Assembly: GCA_017893485.1 (NCBI GenBank)
Contig: CM030366.1
Location: 104,505,796-104,569,795 of the forward strand
Reading direction: 5' to 3'
Length of the DNA stretch: 64,000 nt
Origin: Hemerocallis citrina
Taxonomy: Eukaryota; Streptophyta; Magnoliopsida; Asparagales; Asphodelaceae
Shown here piece after piece: positions 8,950 to 18,709 of the stretch. Made by a program: the position numbers and the translations under genes. Below the pieces are notes generated by a model. The model was not told where the DNA came from, ran no database searches, and saw nothing but the letters and a program-made list of their open reading frames with translations. Position 1 is the stretch's first letter. Every line of letters starts with the position of its first letter.

Positions 8950-11863
8950 TGTAACGCCCCGAATCCCAAATACACTGAATTCGAGATGTTCTACAGGATC
9001 TTTTCGCTTTCTTCAGTACAACTTTACAAGGAATTTAAACTTTTCACTTTACATCAGAGTTTACATCATTCATTACATTACATTTGCACAGCGGAAGTCA
9101 AAATATACAACATTTACATAAATGTACAATAACATGGTAAAATCTTTATGCATCCATTTCTCTTTAACATGTAATTTATCCTGCATAAAAAACTGTGGGT
9201 ACGTCAGTTTATTCAACCGATGATAATTATACATGGCCATCCTCTCTATGCCAGAAACAATATAACGAATCTCATTTCTTAACAAATCACAAACTTGTTC
9301 ACATAACAATTAAAGTAAAGGAGAAAATCTTAATGATGTCGTGTCGTGATCGTGCACTTAATCCTTAATGTAATTACTTAATTTACATGACACTAATGCA
9401 CACTTGTTCGGATTCTATGCATCCCATACTTCATAGGTCCGAGGGCAAGCCTCTTAACCGTTCTTCATTTTTGTAGGGTTCAATCCCTCACCATGACTTA
9501 CTCTACTTCTGTAATTATAGTGAGTATCCTAGAGGATCTATGAGTACAAGCATGTATCCTGGACCCTGGAGGGGAACCCCACGCCATGTCTTGACTCATC
9601 AAGCATGCATTCTGCGGCAATTCAGCCTCCTCCCTGAACACGATCCTCTTGCAGTCACCAAACATCCCACAAGCGTGGCTAAATTCCGGTCATTCTGAGT
9701 TGTGCCCGCGCCATGTCTTGACTCATCAAGCATGCATTCTGCGGCTCACACACCCGCACCGTAAACTCTAGTTCTCATACTTATGTTTTTCTCTCACTTT
9801 CATCACCTCTTCACTATGTACTAAAATCATTAGAATCATGAATAAAAATCAAAGCTCTAGAGTTAGCCTCTCCACCAAACCGGACTTATCATTTCATTTC
9901 AATACATGACCAACCTTGGTCTTCTTTTCAATATCATTTCATTTCATTCATTTCACTGCCGGGGAGACTTAGCTACTCTTCGTTTCAATTTTCAATTCAC
10001 AATTTCCAATTGAGCATTTTCAGCTCATAATTCATTTTAGAGTCTCACAGACTTTCTTATCATGATCTTAGCCTTTCATGTTCATTTAATTCTCAACTCA
10101 CATCTATGATTCTTTTCATATAGATTCATACAGCCATAAGAGTTCATTGACATCAATCATAAAGTTCACAACTTTCAGCAATAATCAAAAACTGGAATCT
10201 CTGACATATTAAAATCTACTCTGTACAGTCGACTTGGAAGGATACCAGTCGACTCGTACAGTCAATACAAGTTCATCATAAACACTCGAGAGAGTCGACT
10301 GCTGCACACGGCCAGTCGGCTGTCCCGCAACTTTTCATGTTCAAAATGTTATCCACGTGACAGTCGACTGTTCATCCATCAGTCGTCTGTCCTGGGATTT
10401 TTTAACAATACATTATCAGGTTCAGCTCAGTCGACTTGCTACGCGCATTCAGTCGACTGGACAGATTCATATTTCAAATTAAGGGATTATCTTTCTTACA
10501 GTTCTTACATGCACATGTATTATGGTGTCAAATTACAATATACATACATTCATGTTTCATAAGCACAACACTTCTTACTTGTTCAGTAACATCGCAGCAT
10601 GGAATTTGTCTTTTCTTTAAGAAAATACTTTAAACATGCATTTACACTTATTCATAACTTTCGTGCAGAGATAAAACATGATTCTCAATTACACTAGGAC
10701 AATCACGATGAAAACATATCTCATTTCATGGAATTTCAGGCATACTCATAGTTTAATCTATGCATCGGTCGACTACTCCGAACATCAGTCGACTGTACCA
10801 GCCATTCTCATTTTATTAATTATCCCTAGTTCTTTTCCCACATGCCCATGTCTACTTAGCCATGTACATCATGAAGAATATGAGTTTAGCCTTACTACTT
10901 CATTTTAATAATACACATATATGTCATGAAGCTTTCTAACAAATCATGTAACAGAAGTCTCGAACCAGTCGACTTATCTACACGACAGTCGACTGTACAG
11001 GCCCAATTAATTCTAATTTACAGTGTCATTATTTCGCCATTTGTCCTTCATGATTATCATCATAAACATACTCAGGCAAATTCTAACACGTTGAACTTAC
11101 TTTTCAGAAACATGGTAACAAATATCATAATCATGGTATAATTCCTACATTAGAAGTCCTGAGAAACACCCACCTTATTTGACGAAGTAATCGAATCCAG
11201 CAAAGCTCCTTACTGTAGTGAACGACTCCTCGCTCCTTGCTCCTTGCTCCACACCGAAGTCTTCAGAATACTACTCGGCCTCCACAGAAAAAGCACACAC
11301 ACACAACTCACAAAATACCTCTCTTACAATATGATTCTAGTGTAAAAGAAATAGAGAATGAGAGGGGGTATCTATACACAAATTGAGTGAGATGGAGGGC
11401 TAGGATGCACTAGGGAGTTGTAGAATCAAGGGCTAGGATGGACTAGGGAGTTGTGAAAACTACCCACACCTCATAATAACCGCCCATGATCTCACACCCA
11501 CTTCACCACAATCCGGCCAAAAGTGTGCTCAATGCACGTGTATGTGAAATGCACGTGCATGCACAAATCACCCCTACAAAAACTTGTGCATAAAAATAAT
11601 AAGTCTCTTTAAAAGAAATGTTACACATACAAGTTGTAGAAAATAAAGGATTAATTTCATGGGCTTAAAATCAATTGGGCCAAAATAGTTATTTTGTAGA
11701 AGTAAATAAGTAAATTAACATTTGGGCTTTAGGAAAAATACTTTATAAAAAAAAACAATGTTCTTATTCATCATGTTAAAAATAATAGCCAACAATATTA
11801 CACGTGCACACCATATATAAAAATAAATAATCTTTCATATATTTGTAAAATCAGGGTATTACA
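8950..11863 (-). repeat. 5' LTR of the Tekay-type element (2914 bp)
   Basis: A near-identical copy of 854-3768, starting tgtaacgccccg and ending gggtattaca on the plus strand. Followed by CTTCC (11864-11868). Because the element is on the minus strand this is the promoter-bearing LTR. Its TATA-like octamer at 11369-11376 reads TATAGATA on the minus strand, against TATAAATA in the other LTR. Confidence 0.96.
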
Positions 11864-11868
11864 CTTCC

Positions 11869-12367
11869 GGGGAGAGGCACCTCAAGTAGGGTCTGCCATC
11901 TATTTGGGTATAAGAGCGTTTGTACAAGACTCTTTCAACAAGGGTGTACTACTCCGCTCTCGTTCGGATTTGACGGGCTTCTTTAGGATCTTCAGGAAGG
12001 ACCCTTTCCCTGAGGAACTCTATCAAAGGCTTCATCCAGTTGTCCTGGAGTTGGATGGGCAGTGACTCCATCGAGTCGGAGCTTCTTCTTCTATGCTCGG
12101 TCTTAGGAGTACTTCGATTAGGACGATCTGCTCGAGACCCTGAAGGGAGGAGGAGGCCAATTTGGAGACGGCATCTGCTTGGGAGTTTTCTTCTCTAGGG
12201 ATCCGCTGAATTTGTGCCTCTTCGAATGAAGCCATTAGACCTTGGACCTTGACTAGGTACTTAGCCATTCGATCGTCTCGTGCCTCGTACTCTCCTAAGA
12301 CTTGATTCACGACCAGCTGCGAATCACTGAATATTCGGAGACGTTGTACCCCTACCTTGCGTGCCAT
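11869..12367 (-). pseudogene. Tat element archaeal-type RNase H and linker
   Basis: The minus strand encodes a second RNase H domain, RLRIFSDSQLVVNQV with its catalytic aspartate, then RIPREENSQADAVSKLA with the closing aspartate of the fold. This extra domain, of the archaeal or plant RNase H type, is a known mark of Tat-lineage elements. It is thought to supplement or replace the original RNase H. The linker toward integrase continues in another frame to the insertion site at 11868, so at least one shift has occurred near 12060. The rest of the protein is found at 1-848. Confidence 0.85.
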
Positions 12368-12378
12368 ACCCAGGCCGG

Positions 12379-13371
12379 CTATAAGGGCTTCATATTCAGC
12401 TTCGTTGTTGGATGCCTTAAAGTTGATGCGGCGGGAGTATTGGAGAACGAAGTCATCTGGGCCTGCCAGAATGGGCCTGCCAGAATGACCCTGGCTCCGC
12501 TCCCTCCGGTGATGGGAGGCCCGTTTGCTGCTTGACTAATCTCCGGGATGGTGCTCTCAATAATAAATTTAGCTAAGGCTTGAGCCTTGATTGCAGTCCG
12601 AGGCTGGTAAGATATGTCTTGTTGACTCAGCTCGATCGACCACTTCATCAGATGCCCGGAGGTCTCAGGTTTTTGTAGGACTTGCTTATGCGGCTGGTCG
12701 GTGAGAACGACCACCGAGTGGGATTGAAAATAAGGGCGGAGCTTCCTGGCTGCCATAACCAAGGCGTACGTTATCTTCTCTAATCTCGGATAGCGGAGCT
12801 CGGCATATCTGAGAACCTTGCTCACATAATAGATAGGCTTCTGAGCCTTGTCTTCTTCCCCCACTAGGAAAGCACTGAGGGTTTGCTCGGAGGTAGCGAG
12901 GTAGAGGTAGAGTGTTTCCCCGGGAATAGGCTTGCTGAGGAGTGGGGGGTTGACCAGATAGGCTTTCAGTTGGTCGAATTATTCTTGCTGATGTTGGCCC
13001 CACTCGAAGCCCTTAGCCCCCCTAAGGGCTTTAAAGAAAAAAAGACACTTCTCTCCTGACTTAGACAGAAAGCGCCCTATGGCCGTGAGGCGTCCTGTAA
13101 GCTTTTGGGCCTCTTTCACACTTGTAGGAGGAGCCATGTCCAGTATGGCTTTGATTTTCTCGGGGTTGGCTTCGATCCCTCATTGACTGACCATGAAGCC
13201 TAGGAACTTACTCGACGAGACTCCGAACGCACACTTGTTCGGGTTGAGCCTCATATCATGCTTCCTCAACACATCGAATGCTTCTTGGAGATCGGTAACA
13301 TGGTCGGCCCCATGGATGCTTTTAACTAGCATATCATCAACATACACTTCCATGTTTCGGCCGATCTGATT
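12379..13371 (-). pseudogene. Tat element RT (C-terminal part) and RNase H
   Basis: On the minus strand the RT palm continues with [12 protein letters not shown], the catalytic YVDD box, then the connection domain. RNase H follows (QKPIYYVSKVL, RLEKITYALVMAARKL and LTDQPHKQVL). In-frame stops occur at 13372-13374 (a CAG-to-TAG type change), near 13180 and near 12978, the last two inside the connection domain. A 14-bp tandem duplication at 12459-12486 knocks the frame out just before the second RNase H domain. Confidence 0.85.
12459..12486. repeat. 14-bp tandem duplication in Tat pol
   Basis: gggcctgccagaat is present twice in direct tandem (12459-12472 and 12473-12486). Since 14 is not a multiple of three, it alone would break the reading frame at the junction between the two RNase H domains. 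It looks like a local replication-slippage or break-repair scar. Confidence 0.85.
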
Positions 13372-13690
13372 CTAGAAGACCTTATTGACGAGACGTTGGT
13401 AGGTTGCATCGGCATTTTTCAGCCCGAAGGGCATTACCCTGTAGCAATAGAGTCCTTGATCGGTGACGAAGGTGGTCTTCGGGATATCCGGGGGGAACAT
13501 TCTGATTTGGTTATATCCAGAGAAGGCGTCCATGAAGTTCAGCAGCTCATGGCCCGAAGTAGCGTCGATCAAGGTGTCGATGCTGGGGAGAGGGAATGGA
13601 TCCTTAAGGCATGCTTTGTTCAAGTCCGTGAAGTCGATACAAATTCTCCAACTTCCGTTGGCCGTCTTAACCATAACAACATTAGAGAGT
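13372..13690 (-). pseudogene. Tat element RT (N-terminal part)
   Basis: The minus strand encodes VKTANGSWRICIDFTDLNKA, FPLPSIDTLID, FMDAFSGYNQI and VMPFGLKNADATYQ, the fingers and first palm motifs of a Tat-type RT. It is separated from the protease side by an in-frame stop at 13688-13690, where a TGG codon would fit the family, and from the YVDD part by the stop at 13372-13374. Both look like single-base transitions. Confidence 0.9.
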
Positions 13691-14648
13691 CATTTGTGAT
13701 AGTTAACTCCTTGTATGAACCGGGCTTTGAGGAGCTTGTCCACTTCTTTCTTTATGGCTTGCTGGCGCTCGGGGGCAAATTTGCACCTCTTCTGCTGGAT
13801 CGGTTTGGACCCCGGAGCAACGCTTAGGTGGTGGACGAGGAGATCCTCGAAAATTCCTGGCATATCGGCAGCCGACCAGGTGAAGAGGTCATTGTTCTTC
13901 CTGATGCATTGGACTATGTCAGAACAGAGGGTAGAGGGGAGGGTCTTGCTGATGAAGAACTTGCGGTTCGGATCTTGCTCGGAAAAGAGCACTTCCTCCA
14001 GCTCGTTTACTGGTTCGGACATTGGTTGGGCGTTCCCCTGGGGAATCTCAAGAGTCTCGAAGGAGAGGATAGGTCCCCCGGTGGAGGTCATGTAAAACTT
14101 GCAGGCCATCTCTTGACTACCCCTTACCTCCCCCACTCCTGTCTTGGTGGGGAACTTCATTTTGAGATGATAAGCCGAGGGGACGGCCTCTAAAGCAGCA
14201 AGGCCAGGTCGACCTAGAATCACATTGTAAGCAGCTGGGATGTCAACGACCATGAAATCCATTGGCTCCGTCCGGGTAGTAGGAGTTTTGCCAGCGGTTA
14301 CGTCCAGGGTGATCACCCCTTCGATAGTCACTGGCACTCCTGTGAACCCATGGAGCATATATCCTGCGATAACTTGAGTCCGTGGAAGGCTGCTAAGAAG
14401 AGGATGTTGACGGAACTGCCATTATCCACCAGAATTCTCTCCACTTTGAAATTGGCCATGTGGAGGTTAATTACTAAGGCATCACAGTGGGGTGTTCGGA
14501 CACCCTCTAGATCTTCATCCGAGAAAGTAAACGGGACTCTGAGGCCTTTGGGAGGGGGTATGTTGTGCATTGAATTGACCTCCCGAATGAAGGCCTTTCG
14601 AGAAGAGTTGGAGGTTCCTCCCATTGGACCTCCATGGATGAGGTGCAA
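13691..14648 (-). pseudogene. Tat element protease and protease-RT linker
   Basis: The minus strand carries VERILVDNGSSVNILF, the protease active site in the D-N-G-S-S form common in the Tat lineage. It then carries MDFMVVDIPAAYNVILGRP, the second half of the fold, and a long linker to RT. The active site and the second half are in different frames, with the shift near 14330-14360. Confidence 0.85.
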
Positions 14649-15800
14649 GATTCATTCCTCTTCAAACTTGGGAGTTTCGTCGCGCCTCTCAGGATGCTTG
14701 TTAGCCCCTCTGGGGGGAGGAGGGGGGAGGAGGAAGATCAATTCGGTCCTTTCTCACAAACTTGGACAGCTGCCCTCTCTAAATAAGGGCTTCAATTTCA
14801 TTCTTCAGGGCCCGATAGTCATTGGTGTCATGGCCATGATCCCGATGATATCGGCACCACTTCTCCTTGTCCCTCTTCTTCCCAGGGGTATTCATCTTCG
14901 GGGCAAGAGGCAGAACTCCTTCCTTTTCGAGCTCCATTAGAATAGTCGAAATGTTGGCGTTAAGAAGGGTAAACTTCTCGAATCTGGGAGGCGGGCGACG
15001 CTGACCCCCGTTGTCCTTCTGGAGCTTCTTAGCTCCTTCATCTTCGGCTGCCTTTCTCTTGGTTCCGGAGGAAGACCCCTCGAAAGTGGGGGCGATGTTC
15101 AGCTTCCTCTGCCCAGATATACTTCTCGCTTCTGAGAAGAAAGTCTAAGAAGTCTCGTGGGGGCTTTTTGGCTAGGGAGGACCGGAGGTTGGAGTTGAGG
15201 ATATTGGACTGGAAGGTAGCTGCAGCGACCGATTGGTCGAGGGAGGCAATGGACCGGGCTTCCGCGGTAAACTGCTTGACATAATCTCTTAGTTTCTCAC
15301 CCTTCTTCTGTTCGAGGAAGAGTAGTGAAATACTAGTCTTCTCGGTTCTGCGGCTGCTCACGTAGTGGGTGACAAAGAAGGTCTCAAATTGTTCAAAGGA
15401 GAATATGGAGGATGGAGCAAGGAGGGAGCACCATTCTCGAGCCGGACCCTTGAGAGTAGCTGGGAAGGTTTTGCACAGTAGAGCATCGGAAGCTTGGTGG
15501 ATCAACATGAGAGTTTTGAAACTCTCGATGTGGTCTACGGGGTTTGACTCCCCCGAATATGTCTCGAACTGCGGGGGCTTGAAGTTTGCTGGAACGGGTG
15601 CCCCCATGATGGTTCGAGAAAATGGGGGTTTGCTCGGACGGAGGGTCCTTCCTCCCAGTTCTTCTTCTCTATCCAGTTGGCCGAGGCACCTCTCCATCTC
15701 GTGGAGACGGCGGTAGACCGCATCATCCCTTCGACGGTATCCCGGTAAGCCTTTGGACTCATCTTCGTACGAAGGGGAGCATGGAGTTCGGCGATGGTAG
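14649..15800 (-). pseudogene. Tat element gag, interrupted
   Basis: The minus strand encodes a Tat-type Gag: MGAPVPANFKPPQFETYSG, NPVDHIESFKTLMLI, the AREWCSLLAPSSI segment and RDYVKQFTAEARSIA. A later zinc-knuckle-like segment (about 14785-14880) reads WCRYHRDHGHD, in which the last cysteine of the family pattern appears as tyrosine. The main open part is 15038-15697; a further frame (about 15535-15762) overlaps its start and shows an indel near the N-terminus. A TAG follows the knuckle. The same Gag type is present in the element at 24922-31884. Confidence 0.85.
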
Positions 15801-16583
15801 CTAGGGGAATGGTGAGGACTAGGGATGTGATGGCGGTGGCTCGGAGCTTGAGGGGGAGTTAGGGACCGATGGCGAGGATTTTGGATCGGAGGAGGACTGG
15901 GGACCCTCTGAGCAATGTTGTTATTCGGTCGGAGATTGAAGGCCTGTAGGATTGTAGCTTGGAACTCTTGGAATTTGGCTCGGGTGATAGGTCAGTTCTC
16001 GTCCCTCTGGGGCTACCGACCAGCGGGAGAACGCTATCCTCTTCGATGGTACTTAGGGGACTCCCTCCGCCTCCTGTGAAGGGGAGACCCCCTGTGATCT
16101 CGGCAACGAGGAAATTGCTCATTTGGACGTTCTGAGCAGGTGGCTCCCTCACAGGCCCACCTTTCATCCAAACGGCGATGAAAGTCCTCTTCTTTCTGTC
16201 GGTTGATAAGGATGTTGCAGAGGTCTTCGGAAGGGCGAGGGTTGTGAGATGCCATTGAGTCGGTTGAAGGGTTATGTATGGAGACGTGATCACGGTGAAG
16301 GGGTTGCTTCTGAGGAAGAGGACGAGAGGTCCCTACACCAGCCTTATAGGGCCCGAGTGGAGCCTGCTGGTGTTGAAGGTTTTGGAAAGGAGGTTGTAAC
16401 TGTTGCAGCGGCTGATCGGGTTAAGGAGGGAGCTGTCCCTGAGGTTGGATGGGTTGGAGGGTAGCCTCCTATTGTGGTTGAGGAGGAGTGGGCCCACGGT
16501 TGGACCCTCTGGATCTCAGCTTCTTTGGAGGCATGGCTGGAGGTGATCTTAACCGATGGAAGAGGATGGGGTGCTATTCGATT
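15801..16583 (-). other. Leader and gag N-terminal spacer of the Tat element
   Basis: This GC-rich stretch lies between the primer-binding site and the conserved Gag core. Open frames on both strands (for example 15859-16293 and 16344-16613, minus) are proline, serine and arginine rich and match no family I know. I take it as leader plus poorly conserved Gag N-terminus. Confidence 0.5.
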
Positions 16584-16601
16584 TTCCCACAGACGGCGCC
16601 A
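16584..16601 (-). other. Primer-binding site of the Tat element
   Basis: On the minus strand it reads TGGCGCCGTCTGTGGGAA, three bases after the LTR end. The matching site in the element at 25501-25518 is TGGCACCGTCTGTGGGAA, one base different, which links the two elements. The priming tRNA was not worked out. Confidence 0.85.
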
Positions 16602-16604
16602 ATC

Positions 16605-17173
16605 TGTTGCCACTGAAATCGGTGTGGGGGCAAACAGATAGAATTTGTGGATTCTTAGGACGTTGAATCGTCAAACCTGAAACCTTTCCTGCCAGAGTTT
16701 GACTGTGATCTCCCGCCGTTGACCTGCAAAAAGTGTGAAACACCCGGGTTGATCCCGACGACGCACCCTCCGACGCTCAAGTCAGTAATCAGAAAGATTA
16801 TGAATGAGCTTTGATTGGCAAAAGATTAATTACCTGTTAACAGAGGGGGATGGGGGATATTTATAGCCACCTTAGGGACCAGTTTCGGGATAGGATCAAA
16901 TCCCTACTTCCCAGTGAATGGATAGAAGGAATCGGGGCCGTTGATTAAGTATAATCATAAACCCTAATTCTATCCAGCTGGACTGGGTTTCCTGTGGATT
17001 GTAATCCGCACCCAGTGGAGATGGATCCGGTCGTGGATTGTTAGGCCTTTGGAAAAGAGACCAAGTACCCATTTTGGACCCGTTTGTAGGTGAAATTACC
17101 ATTTTACCCCTTAGCTTTAAGATTCGTGCCCGATTTGGATGGTTCTGATTTAACTCTATTTTTAGCCATATCA
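16605..17173 (-). repeat. 5' LTR of the Tat element (569 bp)
   Basis: Read on the minus strand it begins TGATATGGCTAAAAATAG and ends TCAGTGGCAACA. It is clearly homologous along its length to the LTRs at 24922-25497 and 31309-31884 (shared starts, a shared stretch with gagcgtcggagggtgcgtcg, and a shared end), though well diverged from them. The plus-strand copy of its outer end lies at 17166-17173. Confidence 0.9.
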
Positions 17174-17485
17174 TACCTGATAAATACAACTCTACTGCAA
17201 ACCCAAAAAATTGCACATCTTTGGAACCTTAGCCGCCTATTCTCTCTCCTCTCTCCTCTCCCCCCTGTTTCTCTCTCTCCGTCTACCTATTCCCGCCCAA
17301 ACCCAAATCCCCTACTGTTCATCTCTCCCACCTCTCCTCCGACCAAATTTCGGCACCCACTTCGTCCACCTCATCTCCGACGACCCCCTCGTCGCCATTC
17401 GCCGCCAACACAACCCCCCCCCCCCCCCCGATGGCAGTTGCATCAGGCCCCCAAATCCCCCAAAAAAAGGGGCCCCCGTTTTCAG

Positions 17486-17488
<3 letters not shown>
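17174..17488. other. CT-rich flank, no gene recognised
   Basis: This is the flank outside the Tat LTR. It is pyrimidine-rich (ctctctcc runs, then C-tracts near 17412-17430). Open frames on the plus strand run into the AT repeat and are low complexity. I see no conserved domain. Confidence 0.5.

Positions 17489-17536
<48 letters not shown>
17489..17536. repeat. (AT)n microsatellite
   Basis: An uninterrupted AT run of 48 bp. Tyr-Ile reading frames across it are artefacts. Confidence 0.98.
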
Positions 17537-17539
<3 letters not shown>

Positions 17540-17896
17540 CTTCAGGTCCCTAAAATCCATGAATCGTTTTATTTTTTTCATGATTTTATATTAACTTCAG
17601 GCCCCTAAAAAAAATTATATTAGCTTCAGGCCCCTAAAATCCATGATTTCTCATGTATACTTTTTTATTTTTTTTCTAATACATGAATCGTTTTTTTTTT
17701 TTTGGTTATATGTGGGGTCCCTTTTTGAGAGTTTGCTCCCCTAAAAAATTTTATATTATCTTCAGGCCCTTAAAATCCATGATTTCTCATGTATATATTT
17801 TATTTTTTTCTAATACATGAATCGTTTTTTTTGGGTATATGTGGGGCCCTTTTTGAGAGTTTGCTTTAGGCCCCTAAAATCTTAAGGCCGCCCCTG
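17537..17896. mobile_element. hAT-like end with repeated aggcccctaaaat units
   Basis: The motif cttcaggcccctaaaatcc, or a close variant, recurs near 17540, 17595, 17624, 17760 and 17868. Two longer units share ccatgatttctcatgtata and tatatgtggggccc. The segment ends in ggccgcccctg (17886-17896), whose complement CAGGGGCGGCC is a typical hAT-type terminus. I could not find the matching left end or an 8-bp duplication, so it may be a truncated element. Confidence 0.5.
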
Positions 17897-18660
17897 GTTG
17901 GGTTGCAGGATGGAAGAAGAAGAAGAAGGAGAAAGGAGATGGCGGCTAGTTGGATAAGGAGCAGTTAATTAGGGCTAATTAATTATGTTCAGGGACATTT
18001 ATATGGAGAGTATGCAGGCTTGGGTTTCGTGCTATTTGAGCTTCAGTAATAACAAATCAGATAATAAGAATATCTTGGTTTGGGCTTAAATTTTAAAAAA
18101 AATAAATAGTAATATAATAGTAAACATTAATTAATCACTCAGATACTAATAAACACAATAGAATGTATTAGAATTCAAATGTTCAAAAAAATAGATGTTT
18201 AATCAAATGAGAGTAAGTGGGTTCAAAAGAATAGCAGGATATATTTATATAATTGGAATACATAATTTGAAAAAGAAAGGACAAAAAATCTAGTTAAAAT
18301 CCATACAATCGATAACGGGGGTTACAAATTGTTAGCAGGATTAAAATCTGAGATCAACCAGAATGTTAAGGACATTGTTAGGAGTTAGTTTATTATTTTT
18401 GTGAGGTTTAATAATGACTTTTCATTGGAATTATAATCATGAGAATTTGACCCTATGTTACCGTCAGAACACTAGACCTGTAAAAAACTGACTGATAGAC
18501 ATGGCTATTGAACTTAGAACGTGTCGAGTGAATAAGCGTTAGAATTGGAAGAGAGTATACTTTCTAGAACCTCTGGTGGCATTGGTTTTGCTTTCACATA
18601 GCAGTGGAAAAGTTGGTTTAGTGTTAACATGTACTGCTGTCTAGATTTGTATTATGTGTT

Positions 18661-18663
<3 letters not shown>
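17897..18663. other. No feature recognised
   Basis: AT-rich DNA with no convincing open frame, repeat or element end on either strand. Confidence 0.5.

Positions 18664-18706
<43 letters not shown>
18664..18706. repeat. (TA)n microsatellite
   Basis: A 43-bp alternating TA run. Open frames through it are artefacts. Confidence 0.97.
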
Positions 18707-18708
<2 letters not shown>

Positions 18709-18709
18709 G

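Larger units (their letters stand above)
854..11863 (-). mobile_element. Chromodomain Ty3/gypsy retrotransposon (Tekay/Del-type), complete
   Basis: A full-length element of about 11.0 kb in minus orientation: 5' LTR 8950-11863, primer-binding site for initiator tRNA-Met (8933-8946), a leader ORF (8389-8781), gag, protease, RT, RNase H, integrase with a C-terminal chromodomain, a polypurine tract (3769-3781) and 3' LTR 854-3768. CTTCC flanks both ends. The chromodomain, the initiator-Met primer site and the very long LTRs together point to the Tekay/Del group of chromoviruses. The LTR copies differ at roughly 21 positions by eye (18 substitutions, 3 indels), so the insertion is recent. Despite that, gag-pol holds at least four stops and two frameshifts, so it could move only with proteins supplied in trans. 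Confidence 0.95.
1..17173 (-). mobile_element. Tat-lineage Ty3/gypsy retrotransposon, 3' part cut by window edge, interrupted
   Basis: This is an LTR retrotransposon on the minus strand. Its 5' LTR lies at 16605-17173, followed by a primer-binding site (16584-16601), gag, protease, RT, RNase H, a second archaeal-type RNase H domain and integrase. The element leaves the window at position 1, so the 3' LTR is not seen. The archaeal-type RNase H between the RT/RNase H module and integrase, and the protease motif VDNGSS, fit the Tat (Ogre/Retand) lineage. The reading frame carries many stops and shifts, so the copy is dead. Its integrase region is split by the Tekay-type element at 854-11863, which is therefore younger. 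The base next to the 5' LTR outside the element begins tacct, the expected 5-bp target duplication, but its partner lies outside the window. Confidence 0.9.
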
